Numbered from the stretch's first letter, positions 41,125 to 50,632 are shown. The stretch: 64,000 nt of DNA from CBDHFN01 sp965262605 (GCA_965262605.1 CBDHFN010000003.1:868001-932000); one strand, 5' to 3'. Numbers and translations: made by a program. Notes: generated from the sequence alone by a model not told the origin.

Positions 41125-43907
41125 TAAACCGCGCTTTCGCATCGTTCGCATAAATGCGTATGCGATAATACGGGTTCAATTTTCCAACATCTTGCGCATT
41201 TTTCACCATCGGCCTTATTCATGGTGATAGCATAATCGCCTTGGGTAATTTCAACTGCTGATACAATAATAATTTCGGCAAAATCAATATCGGCATTATG
41301 AAATTTAGTATATTGCATTTGTTCTGGCGGCAGGCTTAAAGTTAATTGCGCTTCAAGTGAGGAGCCGATTTCTTTGGCTTGGCGTGATTTTTCCAAAACT
41401 AATAAGGCGTCTTTGCGGATTTTTATAATTTCTTGGAATTGCGCATCTAAGCTTTCATTTACCCAATGTTGCGGGGCATTTAAAAAATCTTCACAATGGA
41501 TTGAATGATGGGTTGTGCTAGTTTTACGGCAATATTCCATTTGCGCTTCTTCGGCGGTAAAGCAAGTAATTGGCGCGCACCAGCGGACTAAAAATCCAAA
41601 AATTTCGTGCAATATTTGCGCCGAAGCCATGCGTTTATGGGCATTTAACGGATCGCAATATAAGCTGTCTTTGCGAATATCAAAATAAAGCCCCGATAAA
41701 TCCTTGTCGCAAAATTCTAAAATTAAGCGAAACATTTTATGAAAATCATAATTCATACAGGCTTCACGGATTTGCCCGTCTATTTTGGCGATGCGGTGCA
41801 AGATATATTGTTCCAGCATCGGCATGTCTTTAAGCGGAATTTTCTTGACAAGCGTAGGGGTTATCATGCCCAACGCCCAGCGCAAAGTGTTGCGAATGCG
41901 CCGATAAGATTCGGCAACTTGTTTAAGCGCATTGGGTCCAATCCCTAAATCCATGGAATAATCAGAGGCGACAACCCATAATCTTAAAATATCCGCGCCA
42001 AATTTTTCTATGACTTCTTGCGGGGTGGTGATATTTCCCAAAGATTTTGACATTTTGCGCCCTTGCTCGTCAAGCACAAAGCCGTGGGTTAATAATTGAT
42101 TATACGGCGCGCGTCCCCTTGTGCCACAGCCAACTAATAACGAAGAATGAAACCAGCCGCGGTGCTGGTCTGAACCTTCAAGATAAATATCGGCGGGCCA
42201 GCGCATATATTCGCGTTGTTCCAAAACAAACGCATGGGTGGAACCCGAATCAAACCAAACATCAACGACATCTTTTATTTGTTCGTAATCCTCGCTTTTA
42301 TATTGCGCGCCTAAAAATTCTGATGCTGGTTTGCTGAACCAAACATCTGCACCATGTTTTGCGAATTCATCGTAAATGCGGTTTTGCACGGCTTCGTCTT
42401 TTAATAATTGCCCGCTTGCTTTATGGACAAATAACGGCAAAGGCACGCCCCAACTTCTTTGCCGTGAAATACACCAATCTGGGCGATTTTCAATCATATC
42501 ATAAAGCCGATTTTTGCCAGATTTTGGAAAAAATTCTGTGGCATTAATCGCATCAAGCGCAACTTGACGCAAGTTATTTTTATCCATGCTGATAAACCAT
42601 TGCGGCGTATTTCTGAAAATCAAGGGGGCTTTACTGCGCCAAGAATGCGGGTAAGAATGTTTAATGCGGTGCTTGCCGTATAATTGATTGGCATTGACTA
42701 AATGCTTAATCACCATGCCATTGGCGTTTGCCTCTTGCCCTTTTTCATCAAGAATTTTTGCGCCCTCCATCAAGCCAACATGGGCATAATATGAGCCATC
42801 GTCTTGAATCGTTTGCGGAATTTCTAATCCGATTTTTAAGCCTAAATGATAATCATCTTCGCCGTGCCCGGGTGCCATATGCACAAATCCCGAACCTGTG
42901 TCTTCGGTGACAAAATCGCCCATAATTAAAGGCACAGAAAATTGGTAATATTCGTGCATTTGCGCCAAAGGATGCGATAATTGCATATTTTCTAAGTCTT
43001 TTTGGTCAATATTTTGAATTTTTTGAATTTTGGCAATTTTCGTTAATTGTTGAAATTCTTCGGCGCGGGAATTGGCGATGATGAATTTTCTATCTTGGGG
43101 TAGTTTTGATTCGCCCAATTCGGCAATTTCATATAAGCCATATATAATTTCTGCGCCATAAGCAACGGCGCGATTGCCCGGTATCGTCCATGGAGTGGTT
43201 GTCCAAATTACGACATCGTGCCCTTGAAATTTGCCTGATTTTATCGGGAATCCCACGAAAATACAAGTTGATGAAATATCTTTATATTCTACTTCAGCTT
43301 CGGCAAGGGCGGTTTTTTCAATAATGCTCCACATTACGGGTTTTGACCCACGATATAAGCCACCATTCATTAAAAACTTGCCAATTTCGCGGGCAATCAC
43401 AGATTCTGCAAAAAAATTCATGGTTGTATAAGGGTTTTCCCAATCGCCCAACACGCCCAGTCTTTTAAATTCCCCGCGTTGAATATCCAGCCATTTATTC
43501 GCATATTCGCGGCATTGCGCACGAAATTCATTGATGGGAACTTCGTCTTTATTTTTGCCTTGGGCGCGGTATTCTTCTTCAATTTTCCATTCAATCGGCA
43601 ATCCGTGGCAATCCCAACCCGGAATATATACTGCATCAAAACCAAGACTTTGCCGTGTGCGCGACACAATGTCTTTCAGAATTTTATTAAGCGCATGCCC
43701 AATATGCAAATGCCCATTCGCATATGGCGGACCATCGTGCAAAATAAATTTTTCGCGTTTTGTTTGTTTGGCTTTTTGACGAAGCAGTTGAAATAACTTA
43801 ATTTCTTGCCAATATTGGTCAATTTTAGGCTCGTTAATCGGCAAATTTGCCCGCATTTCAAAATTAGTTTGGGGCAAAAATATTGTGTCTTTTAAATCTG
43901 TTGTCAT
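41124..43907 (-). CDS. ileS: Isoleucyl-tRNA synthetase
   Basis: Class I aminoacyl-tRNA synthetase charging tRNA-Ile. The 927-residue protein has the HIGH motif in PPYANGHLHIGHALNK, an editing (CP1) domain, the KMSKS loop (GRKMSKSLGN) and a C-terminal zinc-binding segment with paired cysteines (CARCWKIEP … LCERC). Length is normal for the bacterial type. It is translationally coupled to lspA. An approximately 179-base gap separates it from prfB upstream. Confidence 0.97.
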   Translation of the reverse strand: MTTDLKDTIFLPQTNFEMRANLPINEPKIDQYWQEIKLFQLLRQKAKQTKREKFILHDGPPYANGHLHIGHALNKILKDIVSRTRQSLGFDAVYIPGWDCHGLPIEWKIEEEYRAQGKNKDEVPINEFRAQCREYANKWLDIQRGEFKRLGVLGDWENPYTTMNFFAESVIAREIGKFLMNGGLYRGSKPVMWSIIEKTALAEAEVEYKDISSTCIFVGFPIKSGKFQGHDVVIWTTTPWTIPGNRAVAYGAEIIYGLYEIAELGESKLPQDRKFIIANSRAEEFQQLTKIAKIQKIQNIDQKDLENMQLSHPLAQMHEYYQFSVPLIMGDFVTEDTGSGFVHMAPGHGEDDYHLGLKIGLEIPQTIQDDGSYYAHVGLMEGAKILDEKGQEANANGMVIKHLVNANQLYGKHRIKHSYPHSWRSKAPLIFRNTPQWFISMDKNNLRQVALDAINATEFFPKSGKNRLYDMIENRPDWCISRQRSWGVPLPLFVHKASGQLLKDEAVQNRIYDEFAKHGADVWFSKPASEFLGAQYKSEDYEQIKDVVDVWFDSGSTHAFVLEQREYMRWPADIYLEGSDQHRGWFHSSLLVGCGTRGRAPYNQLLTHGFVLDEQGRKMSKSLGNITTPQEVIEKFGADILRLWVVASDYSMDLGIGPNALKQVAESYRRIRNTLRWALGMITPTLVKKIPLKDMPMLEQYILHRIAKIDGQIREACMNYDFHKMFRLILEFCDKDLSGLYFDIRKDSLYCDPLNAHKRMASAQILHEIFGFLVRWCAPITCFTAEEAQMEYCRKTSTTHHSIHCEDFLNAPQHWVNESLDAQFQEIIKIRKDALLVLEKSRQAKEIGSSLEAQLTLSLPPEQMQYTKFHNADIDFAEIIIVSAVEITQGDYAITMNKADGEKCARCWKIEPVLSHTHLCERCESAV

Positions 43908-44010
43908 GGTATCGCCTTGGTTTGTATGTTTTATTAAAACAATTTGATTATAATTTCAAGTGGTTTTATTTTAATATGATGGTAAAAAATTTTGCAACTT
44001 GTTTTTATCA

Positions 44011-44086
44011 GGACATTCCCCAGAATTTAGCATCATCGGTGCACTGAATGAATGTCGCCATAGTATTGAGTGGCAGTGGTATTTGT
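44011..44086 (+). other. Unexplained segment between ileS and prfB
   Basis: Within the 179-base gap 43908-44086, the half next to prfB has a more balanced base composition than the AT-rich half next to ileS. It contains a GACATTC…GAATGTC inverted repeat with arms near 44032 and 44066. On the plus strand it can be read as a short protein-like stretch (SGHSPEFSIIGALNECRH) that runs into the prfB end. I cannot say whether it is a gene remnant, an RNA structure or chance. No tRNA-like T-loop is seen. Confidence 0.25.
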
Positions 44087-45197
44087 TTATGTCCTTGTTG
44101 CGCCGGCTTTGGCGGCAAGAGCGGCTTCTAAAAAACCATCAATTCTGCCATCAAGCACCGCGCCCGTGTTGCCGGTTTCATACCCTGTGCGTAAATCCTT
44201 GACCATTTGATAAGGATGCAAAACATATGAGCGGATTTGATGCCCCCAACCAATATCAGTTTTATTTTCATATGAGCTTTGGCTGACGGCTTCTTTTTTG
44301 CGCAATTCCATTTCATAAATGCGTGATTTTAACATTTTCATCGCGGAAGCTTTATTTTTATGCTGCGACCTGTCGTTTTGGCATTGCACGACTATATTTG
44401 TCGGTAAGTGAGTGATGCGCACCGCGCTATCGGTTCTGTTGACATGCTGTCCGCCCGCACCTGATGCACGATAAGTATCAATTTTTAAATCTTTTTCGTC
44501 AATTTCAACGATAATATCATCATCAATATCTGGAAATATATTGATTGACGCAAATGAAGTATGACGGCGCGCATTGGAATCAAATGGCGATATGCGCACT
44601 AATCGGTGCACGCCTGTTTCAGTTTTTAACCAACCAAACGCCCGATAACCGCCAATTTTGAAAGTTACCGATTTAATGCCTGCTTCTTCGCCCGGGGTTT
44701 CTTCCATTAATTCTGCGCTAAATCCGCGTTCTTCCACCCATCTTAAATACATGCGCATCAGAATTGAAGCCCAATCGCACGATTCCGTGCCACCAGCACC
44801 AGCATGAATTTCCAAAAAACAACCATTAGCATCGGCTTCGCCATTGAGCATGGATTCAAGTTGCAATTTTTCAATTTTAGCCAATAATTTTTCCAATAAA
44901 GCATCGGCTTCGTTGAGAGTTTCGGCATCATCGGCTTCTTCGCCCAATTCAATTAAAGCCAGCGCATCGGCAAGTTGCGCTTCATGAACCGAGATAATTT
45001 TAAGCTGTTCTTGGACAGCGGCGCGTTCTTTTAAGGTTTTTTGCGCAAGTTCCGCGTCATTCCATAAATCTTCTTTGTCGGCTAAAATATTAAGCTCTTC
45101 AAGGCGTTTAGACAATTTAGGTATGTCAAAGATACCTCCTTAGAAGTATTAACCCCTGTTGTATTTTATCAATAAAATTTTGTGATTCTGCACGCAT
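44087..45197 (-). CDS. prfB: Peptide chain release factor 2, with programmed +1 frameshift
   Basis: RF2 releases peptides at UGA and UAA stops. The gene is split over two frames: 23 codons from the ATG at 45197 (MRAESQNFIDKIQQG … RRYL), then an in-frame TGA at 45128-45126, after which the +1 frame continues DIPKLSKRLEELN to the end, giving about 369 residues in total. The main frame contains the catalytic GAGGQHVNRTDSAVR (GGQ) and a variant of the SPF anticodon-like region (RISPFDSNARRHTSF). The standard ORF prediction starting at 45115 therefore misses the N-terminus. It is followed on the same strand by the ileS-lspA pair. Confidence 0.96.
45125..45140 (-). promoter_or_regulatory. RF2 programmed frameshift site
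   Basis: Reading the minus strand, an internal Shine-Dalgarno-like AGGAGG is followed after three bases by CTTTGAC, that is CTT, the TGA stop, then C. This is the well-known RF2 autoregulatory signal: when RF2 is scarce the ribosome slips +1 at CTT and reads GAC, restoring the long product. Arrangement and spacing agree with the E. coli site. Confidence 0.95.
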
Positions 45198-45234
45198 GGT
45201 TTCTTAATAGCGATTTATTACAATAAATCAAGCC

Positions 45235-46005
45235 TTAATTTAAAATATTAGTTTTATGGGGTAAAAAAATTGCTTTATTTGCTTTAATTTCATGCGGTAA
45301 TTCGCGAATTGCGTTTTTATTTATTGTTTCAACAAAAGCTTCGTTGCTGATTTTATATGCCATGTCATTGGATAAAATCAGATTTAAAAATCGGTATACT
45401 CCCGATAAATTGCGGGTTTTCGCATTTATAGCAACAAAAATTTCATCAATAATTGTGCCTTCGCTGGGAATAATTAACCGCCATTGCGGGTTTTGCAAGA
45501 TAAATTCATTTGCAAGCTGATTCCATGATAAGAAAAATTGCGAATCTTCCCAAGCGATGGGTGATGAATCGGGATAATTGCCATATTTAGTCAAGATTTT
45601 TTGCACATTGGGTGAATTTAAATAAGCAACTTGCGGGCTTGTCAGAATTTTTTCCCACGAATTTTCAGATTTTTTAAGGCGTTTTTGATTCATACCAACC
45701 ACTAAAAATTGCCTTGCTATTGTATATTTATAGGCTTCATGAATTTGGCTATATTCGCTTAAATTCGTCAATAAATCATAATTTATCGGCTGACAAAATG
45801 GCTTGATTTTATCAAATAAGCTTGCAGGTGCTATAAAAACATCGCAAATATTGCCCAATTCGTGAAATTTATCAATGGGGCGATACGCCGAAATTACCCC
45901 CAATTTATTCAAATTTATGACGGAATTTATGGTTAAATTATTAACTGCGTATGATGCAAAAGGCAGGCTTGCGCAGATTCCAGATAAAAAATTTCGGCGC
46001 AACAT
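45235..46005 (-). CDS. Short PotD-like solute-binding protein with Tat-type signal
   Basis: The 256-residue protein starts MLRRNFLSG, a twin-arginine motif (RRxFL), followed by a hydrophobic stretch and an ASYA-like cleavage site near residue 20. The C-terminal half (IPSEGTIIDEIFVAINAKTRN, SGVYRFLNLILSNDMAYKISNEAF) resembles spermidine/putrescine-binding proteins. It is about 100 residues shorter than the PotD-like protein at 4856 and lacks the usual first strand with a clear ligand pocket, so binding may be altered. It lies 13 bases downstream of soxB on the same strand, linking it to sarcosine or amine use. Confidence 0.7.
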   Translation of the reverse strand: MLRRNFLSGICASLPFASYAVNNLTINSVINLNKLGVISAYRPIDKFHELGNICDVFIAPASLFDKIKPFCQPINYDLLTNLSEYSQIHEAYKYTIARQFLVVGMNQKRLKKSENSWEKILTSPQVAYLNSPNVQKILTKYGNYPDSSPIAWEDSQFFLSWNQLANEFILQNPQWRLIIPSEGTIIDEIFVAINAKTRNLSGVYRFLNLILSNDMAYKISNEAFVETINKNAIRELPHEIKANKAIFLPHKTNILN

Positions 46006-46018
46006 ATTTTAATATATT

Positions 46019-47293
46019 TTAATGATTTTTAGGCACGGGTCCCGCCCCCGATTCGTCAATTGTCGCCCCCGATGCAAATCTGTTTAAGCTTAAAAGCGCG
46101 TTTTGAGGGTGCGGTTGATTTTTTGCAATTGTATGGGCAAAGCAAAATCCTGAGCCCGGGGTTGCCTTAAACCCACCATAGCACCAACCTGTATTAAGAT
46201 ATAAACCCGAAATATCAGTTGTGGATATTATCGGCGAGCCGTCCATGGACATATCCATAACTCCACCCCAATTGCGCAATATTTTTATCCGCGAAATTGA
46301 TGGAATTAAAGTGCAAATGGACGATGCCACGCTTTCCCAAGCAGGCAAATTCCCGCGTTGCGCATATGAATTATATTTATCCAAATCGCCACCAAAAACT
46401 AAACCGCCTTTGTCGGATTGGCTGATATAAACATGCCCCGCCGCATATGTAATAACATTGTCAATTTTTGGCTTGATTGATTCAGAGACAAATGCTTGCA
46501 AAACATGCGATTCAATCGGCAATCGCAAATTAGCCTTATTTGCCAATGTGCTGATATTTCCCGCCATGGTTAAGCCAATTTTTTTGGCATAAACATTGCC
46601 TTTATTGGTTTGCACGCCAATTATTTTCGTGCGTTTTTCATTCCAAATAAAATCCAAAACTTCCGTTTGTTCGCAAATATCAACCCCCAAAGCCGACGCT
46701 TTACGCGCAAAACCCCACGCGACTGCATCATGCCTTGCGGTGCCCGCCCTTGGCTGCATTAAGCCACCATAAATTGGAAATCTGGCGTTCATGGAAAAAT
46801 CTAATAACGGAAATTTACGGCGCAATTGCGCATTATCTAAATACACCGAATCTATGCCATTAAGCCGCAAGGCATTACCGCGTCTGGCGGCAGAATCAGC
46901 CTCGGCAGGGCTATGGAATAAATTCACGATACCGCGTTGGGAAAACATGACATTATAATTTAAATCTTCGTCAAGTTTTTCCCATAATTTCATGGATAAT
47001 TCGTAAAATTGCGTGTTGCCGTCAAGCCCGTAATTTGACCTGACTATGGTTGTGTTGCGCCCCACGCTTCCTAAGCCAATTCCTGATTTTTCTAAGACAC
47101 AAATATTATGAATATTATGCTCCTTGGCAAGATAATAAGCCGTTGCCAAACCATGCCCGCCACCGCCGACAATAATTACATCATATTCGTGCTTGGGTTC
47201 AGTTTTTTGCCATGCTTCTGCCCAGTGGGTATTTTGCGTAAAAGCACCCTTGATAAGTGAAAAAATGGAATAATTTGTGTAATCTCTGCGCAT
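46019..47293 (-). CDS. soxB: Sarcosine oxidase beta subunit
   Basis: The 424-residue FAD/FMN flavoprotein subunit that oxidises sarcosine. It starts with the family-typical YSIFSLIKGAF … HWAEAWQKTEPKHEYDV, then the dinucleotide motif VGGGGHGLATAYYLAKEH (residues 42-59), GRNTTIVRSNY, and the ARHDAVAWGFA segment with H188, the likely covalent FMN site by family comparison. The C-terminal part has GWCYGGFKATPGSG. It is normally the first gene of soxBDAG; here it is 18 kb from soxD with unrelated genes between. Together with soxD, A and G it completes the four subunits. Confidence 0.93.
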   Translation of the reverse strand: MRRDYTNYSIFSLIKGAFTQNTHWAEAWQKTEPKHEYDVIIVGGGGHGLATAYYLAKEHNIHNICVLEKSGIGLGSVGRNTTIVRSNYGLDGNTQFYELSMKLWEKLDEDLNYNVMFSQRGIVNLFHSPAEADSAARRGNALRLNGIDSVYLDNAQLRRKFPLLDFSMNARFPIYGGLMQPRAGTARHDAVAWGFARKASALGVDICEQTEVLDFIWNEKRTKIIGVQTNKGNVYAKKIGLTMAGNISTLANKANLRLPIESHVLQAFVSESIKPKIDNVITYAAGHVYISQSDKGGLVFGGDLDKYNSYAQRGNLPAWESVASSICTLIPSISRIKILRNWGGVMDMSMDGSPIISTTDISGLYLNTGWCYGGFKATPGSGFCFAHTIAKNQPHPQNALLSLNRFASGATIDESGAGPVPKNH

Positions 47294-47354
47294 TGTGTTT
47301 TAAGCCCTTAGTCAACTTATATTAACAAAATTAACAAATTATTCAAGTATATTT

Positions 47355-48896
47355 TTAATTATCAGAAACTAATTTCACGGATTTTGCTAATTCTTCATAA
47401 TCTTGAATTTTTTGTTTGAAAATTTCCATGTCATTATCGCTTATGCTATTGCCCGTTGACGCAAGTTTTAAGCCCGGATTAATTTGTTGCCCACCACGAA
47501 TCACTTCATAATGCAGATGCGGTCCCGTTGTTAAACCCGTTACGCCGACAAAACCAATAACTTCACCTTGACGCACCCGCGCGCCCGGTCTTATATTTTT
47601 GGCATAGCCGCGCAAATGCGCATAGGCGGTTTCAAATTCATTATCATGGCGAATTCTGATGTAATTGCCATAACCCGCGAATCGTTCCGATTTTACCACA
47701 ATTCCATCGCCCGCGGCATATACGGGTGTGCCAATCGGTGCCATAAAATCAATACCACGATGCGCGCGCGAATAGTTTAGTACGGGGTGAATCCGAGAAT
47801 CCGCAAATCCTGATGAGACTTGTCCGCCCGCAACCGGAGTTTTCAATAAACCCTTGCGTTGTGATTTGCCATTCATATCGTAATAGGCAATTTTGCCGTC
47901 TTTATGTTGATAGCGGATATAAGTTAAATTATTATTCGTGGTTTTGATGGTTGCGCTGTAAATAATGGGCGGGGCAACATATCCAGTTTCTTTGTCGGTG
48001 CGATTCGTCAGCAATAATTCAAATTCATCACCATTTTTGAAATCGCGTTGAAAATCAATATCATAACTAAATAATTTCGTTAATTCTTTGATAGTTTCTT
48101 CGTTTAAACCAACCGAAGAAGCCGATTGATTAATGTTATTTAAGAATCTAAATTTATATAATCTTGTATCGCTGCGGTAATCAATTGTTCTTAATATAGT
48201 TTTAAAATTCGTGGTGTTTTCAATACGGCTTACCTTTAATTCCGAAGAATCATTTAATTTTAAGTTGACGCTTTGGACGCTGCCATCATTGGCATTGGGG
48301 GAAAAATCAAGCCGTATATCGGTATTCGCGCGAATTGAATCTACGGGATAAACAGCAGAAATTGATTTGATGATATTTTGCGAATCATTATGGCTTACCC
48401 CAACGCGATTAAAAGCTAATTCAAGTTTTTCATTGTTGCGCAAACTAAATGCTTCGGGGCTTTGGGTGGCTGTGTCGTCTTGGTTATCGTTGTAATCTTG
48501 CGCAATTTCATAATTTTTATTGGATTTTTTGGAAGTTTTGTCAATCGGACGAATCGGCGAACGCACAAAATCATCTTGCGATAAATTTGGTAAAATATTT
48601 GCAAGTTTTGTATCATTAATTGATGTGCCTGCGGGCTCATTGCTGGGCGCGGTTGCCGTGTTTGGTTGATTTATGTCAAATAAATTTTCGTTATCTTCTT
48701 CGGGAACTATCCCCGGAATACTATATAAAAGGCTTGGCACCGTGCCGACTTGAAATTTTTGTGAAGTAAAGGCAATGGCTAAAAAAATAATGCTTGATGC
48801 CAAAAATATAAATGACATTTTTTGCGAAATTTTGTCTGCTTTCACGCCTAAATCGTAAAATGCAGGGCTATTAGTATTATGGTAAAATTTTGACAT
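47355..48896 (-). CDS. M23-family murein endopeptidase with membrane anchor
   Basis: The 513-residue protein has one N-terminal membrane segment (about residues 25-45), a long, polar, N/D-rich periplasmic region (to about 165), a middle domain and a C-terminal M23 (LytM) peptidase domain. The M23 zinc and catalytic motifs are intact: HRGIDF (H-x3-D) and HLHYE (HxH). It resembles MepM/YebA-type DD-endopeptidases that cut peptidoglycan cross-links, rather than degenerate activators such as EnvC. It ends a minus-strand run with lysA upstream (9-base spacing). A LysM domain is not obvious. Confidence 0.9.
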   Translation of the reverse strand: MSKFYHNTNSPAFYDLGVKADKISQKMSFIFLASSIIFLAIAFTSQKFQVGTVPSLLYSIPGIVPEEDNENLFDINQPNTATAPSNEPAGTSINDTKLANILPNLSQDDFVRSPIRPIDKTSKKSNKNYEIAQDYNDNQDDTATQSPEAFSLRNNEKLELAFNRVGVSHNDSQNIIKSISAVYPVDSIRANTDIRLDFSPNANDGSVQSVNLKLNDSSELKVSRIENTTNFKTILRTIDYRSDTRLYKFRFLNNINQSASSVGLNEETIKELTKLFSYDIDFQRDFKNGDEFELLLTNRTDKETGYVAPPIIYSATIKTTNNNLTYIRYQHKDGKIAYYDMNGKSQRKGLLKTPVAGGQVSSGFADSRIHPVLNYSRAHRGIDFMAPIGTPVYAAGDGIVVKSERFAGYGNYIRIRHDNEFETAYAHLRGYAKNIRPGARVRQGEVIGFVGVTGLTTGPHLHYEVIRGGQQINPGLKLASTGNSISDNDMEIFKQKIQDYEELAKSVKLVSDN

Positions 48897-48904
48897 TGGA
48901 ATAT

Positions 48905-50167
48905 TTATTTTTGAAGAAAATCAGGCACATTGTCAAGCTTAATTTGCTCGGCAACTTGAAATTTTCGTCTGATTAAAGCATGTTTATCGCCATCTACTAA
49001 AACTTCGGCAATTAAATCGCGGCTGTTATACATGGAAGACATCGCCGCCCCATAGGCACCAACATTGGCAAAAGCAAGTATATCGCCAAATTCCATGGGT
49101 TGCGCGTTGCGCTCTTTGGCAAGAAAATCACCCGATTCACAAATTGGACCCACGAAATCTTGAATAATATGTTTTTTATCATTCAAAACCGCTGGCAAGA
49201 TTTTATGATGCCCGTGATATAAAGTCGGACGAATTAAATCATTCATTGCCGCGTCAATTATGGTAATATTTTTATGATTCGTGTTTTTCGTGCGAATTAC
49301 TTGGGTAATAAGAAAACCCGCAGAACCAATGATGGATCGTCCGGGTTCCACCGAAATTTCAACCGCGCTATTGCCAAAAATTCTGGTGATTAAATTTGCA
49401 TAATCCATCATCGGAATTACTTTATCACCTTGGTAATCAATGCCTCTGCCACCGCCGCAATCCATATTTTTAATGATAATTTGGTGTTTGGCTAAATCAT
49501 CAATTAATTCTTTTGCTTTTTGATAGGCAGATTCAAAATTTGTTAAATCTGTAATTTGCGACCCGATGTGCATGGATAAGCCATCTACGATTAAATTCGG
49601 AAGTTTATGCGCATATTGATAGGCTTCAATTGCAAAATCATAATCAATGCCAAATTTATCACCCTTGCGTCCAGTGGCAATTTTATCGTGAGTATCAACT
49701 TTAACTAGCGGATTAATGCGTAAGGCAACATGAATTTTTTTCCCCTTTTGCCCAGCAATTTGTGATAATAAATCGCATTCAGCCAAAGATTCAGCGTTAA
49801 ATTGCCCTATATCATGGTCAATTGCATATATAATTTCATGGGCATTTTTGCCCACGCCCGAAAATATTATATCTGCGCCCTTAAATCCAGCATGAAGGCA
49901 ACGGGTAATTTCGCCCACCGAAACAACATCCGCGCCCGCCCCTAATTTTTGCAATATGGTTAAAATCGCTTGATTGCTATTGGCTTTAACCGCATAATGC
50001 ACCCGCGTTTTTAAGGGAATTTTCGCAAATTCACGAATATATTCGTGGTAATTATGCGCAATCATTGCGCGTGAATAACAATAAAATGGCGTGCCATAAT
50101 GCTTGGCGAGTTCTTTGACGCGCAACGATTCAATATAAAATTCTTGATTTTTATAATTTGCATTCAT
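48905..50167 (-). CDS. lysA: Diaminopimelate decarboxylase
   Basis: PLP enzyme making lysine from meso-diaminopimelate. The 420-residue protein has the PLP lysine K61 in HYAVKANSN, the phosphate-binding GGGRGIDY and EPGRSIIG motifs, and the active-site CESGDF. Length is normal. It lies between the small LptM-like lipoprotein gene (upstream, 5 bases) and the M23 endopeptidase gene. It shows that the organism makes lysine and has diaminopimelate for peptidoglycan. Confidence 0.96.
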   Translation of the reverse strand: MNANYKNQEFYIESLRVKELAKHYGTPFYCYSRAMIAHNYHEYIREFAKIPLKTRVHYAVKANSNQAILTILQKLGAGADVVSVGEITRCLHAGFKGADIIFSGVGKNAHEIIYAIDHDIGQFNAESLAECDLLSQIAGQKGKKIHVALRINPLVKVDTHDKIATGRKGDKFGIDYDFAIEAYQYAHKLPNLIVDGLSMHIGSQITDLTNFESAYQKAKELIDDLAKHQIIIKNMDCGGGRGIDYQGDKVIPMMDYANLITRIFGNSAVEISVEPGRSIIGSAGFLITQVIRTKNTNHKNITIIDAAMNDLIRPTLYHGHHKILPAVLNDKKHIIQDFVGPICESGDFLAKERNAQPMEFGDILAFANVGAYGAAMSSMYNSRDLIAEVLVDGDKHALIRRKFQVAEQIKLDNVPDFLQK

Positions 50168-50172
50168 GGTAA

Positions 50173-50292
50173 TTATAAAGTCGTTGGGTAAGTTTTGGGC
50201 GCATGATTTTCAGGGAAACTTGGCGCACCAACAACCCCGCAAGCCGTTAAAAAGACTAAGCTAACCATGAAAAATAATAATTTTTTTGTCAT
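50173..50292 (-). CDS. lptM: Small LptM-like lipoprotein (39 aa)
   Basis: A short gene between nuoK and lysA. It encodes 39 residues: a lysine-containing start (MTKKLLFFMVSLVFL), a hydrophobic stretch and the lipobox LTAC with the lipidated cysteine at position 18, then a short proline-containing tail ending PTTL. AAGGTG precedes the ATG. The order small lipoprotein-lysA is conserved in proteobacteria, where LptM (YifL) aids assembly of the LptD translocon. The match is by size, lipobox and position. Confidence 0.82.
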   Translation of the reverse strand: MTKKLLFFMVSLVFLTACGVVGAPSFPENHAPKTYPTTL

Positions 50293-50312
50293 TTTCACCT
50301 TTTTAGATATAA

Positions 50313-50624
50313 TTAGCTTTTAAGCTCATTCATATCATTGACATCAATGGAATTGCGGTTGCGGTAAAAACTTACCAAAATCGCTAAACCAATGGCGACT
50401 TCGGCGGCGGCAACGGTTAAAATAAACATGGTGAAAACTTGCCCGCTGTAATCGCCCAATGCCCAAGAAAAAGCCACTAATTGAATATTAACAGCCAATA
50501 ACATAATTTCAATTGCCATTAAAATTAAAATAATATTTTTGCGATTGGCTAATAAACCGACAATACCGATAATAAATAATACCGCGGATAAAACAATATA
50601 ATGCGAAAGAGTAATTTCAAACAT
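50313..50624 (-). CDS. nuoK: NADH-quinone oxidoreductase subunit K
   Basis: A 103-residue membrane subunit of respiratory complex I with three hydrophobic helices and the conserved glutamates in the second and third (IEIMLLAVNIQL, AAAEVAIGLAIL). It is the last nuo gene of the run; nuoL, nuoM and nuoN, which normally follow, are replaced by the lipoprotein gene and lysA. It follows nuoJ by 8 bases. Confidence 0.96.
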   Translation of the reverse strand: MFEITLSHYIVLSAVLFIIGIVGLLANRKNIILILMAIEIMLLAVNIQLVAFSWALGDYSGQVFTMFILTVAAAEVAIGLAILVSFYRNRNSIDVNDMNELKS

Positions 50625-50632
50625 GCGATTCC

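Noticed and set aside
41570..43796. Several plus-strand reading frames of 60-105 codons opposite ileS
   Set aside because: All lie inside the well-supported ileS gene on the minus strand and show no family features.
43908..44086. Possible tRNA or tmRNA in the ileS-prfB gap
   Set aside because: No T-loop consensus and no cloverleaf-type pairing could be found on either strand.
46216..46226. Further DnaA-like sequence TGTGGATAT inside soxB
   Set aside because: It misses the consensus at the last position and lies within a coding sequence; AT-rich genomes give many such near matches.
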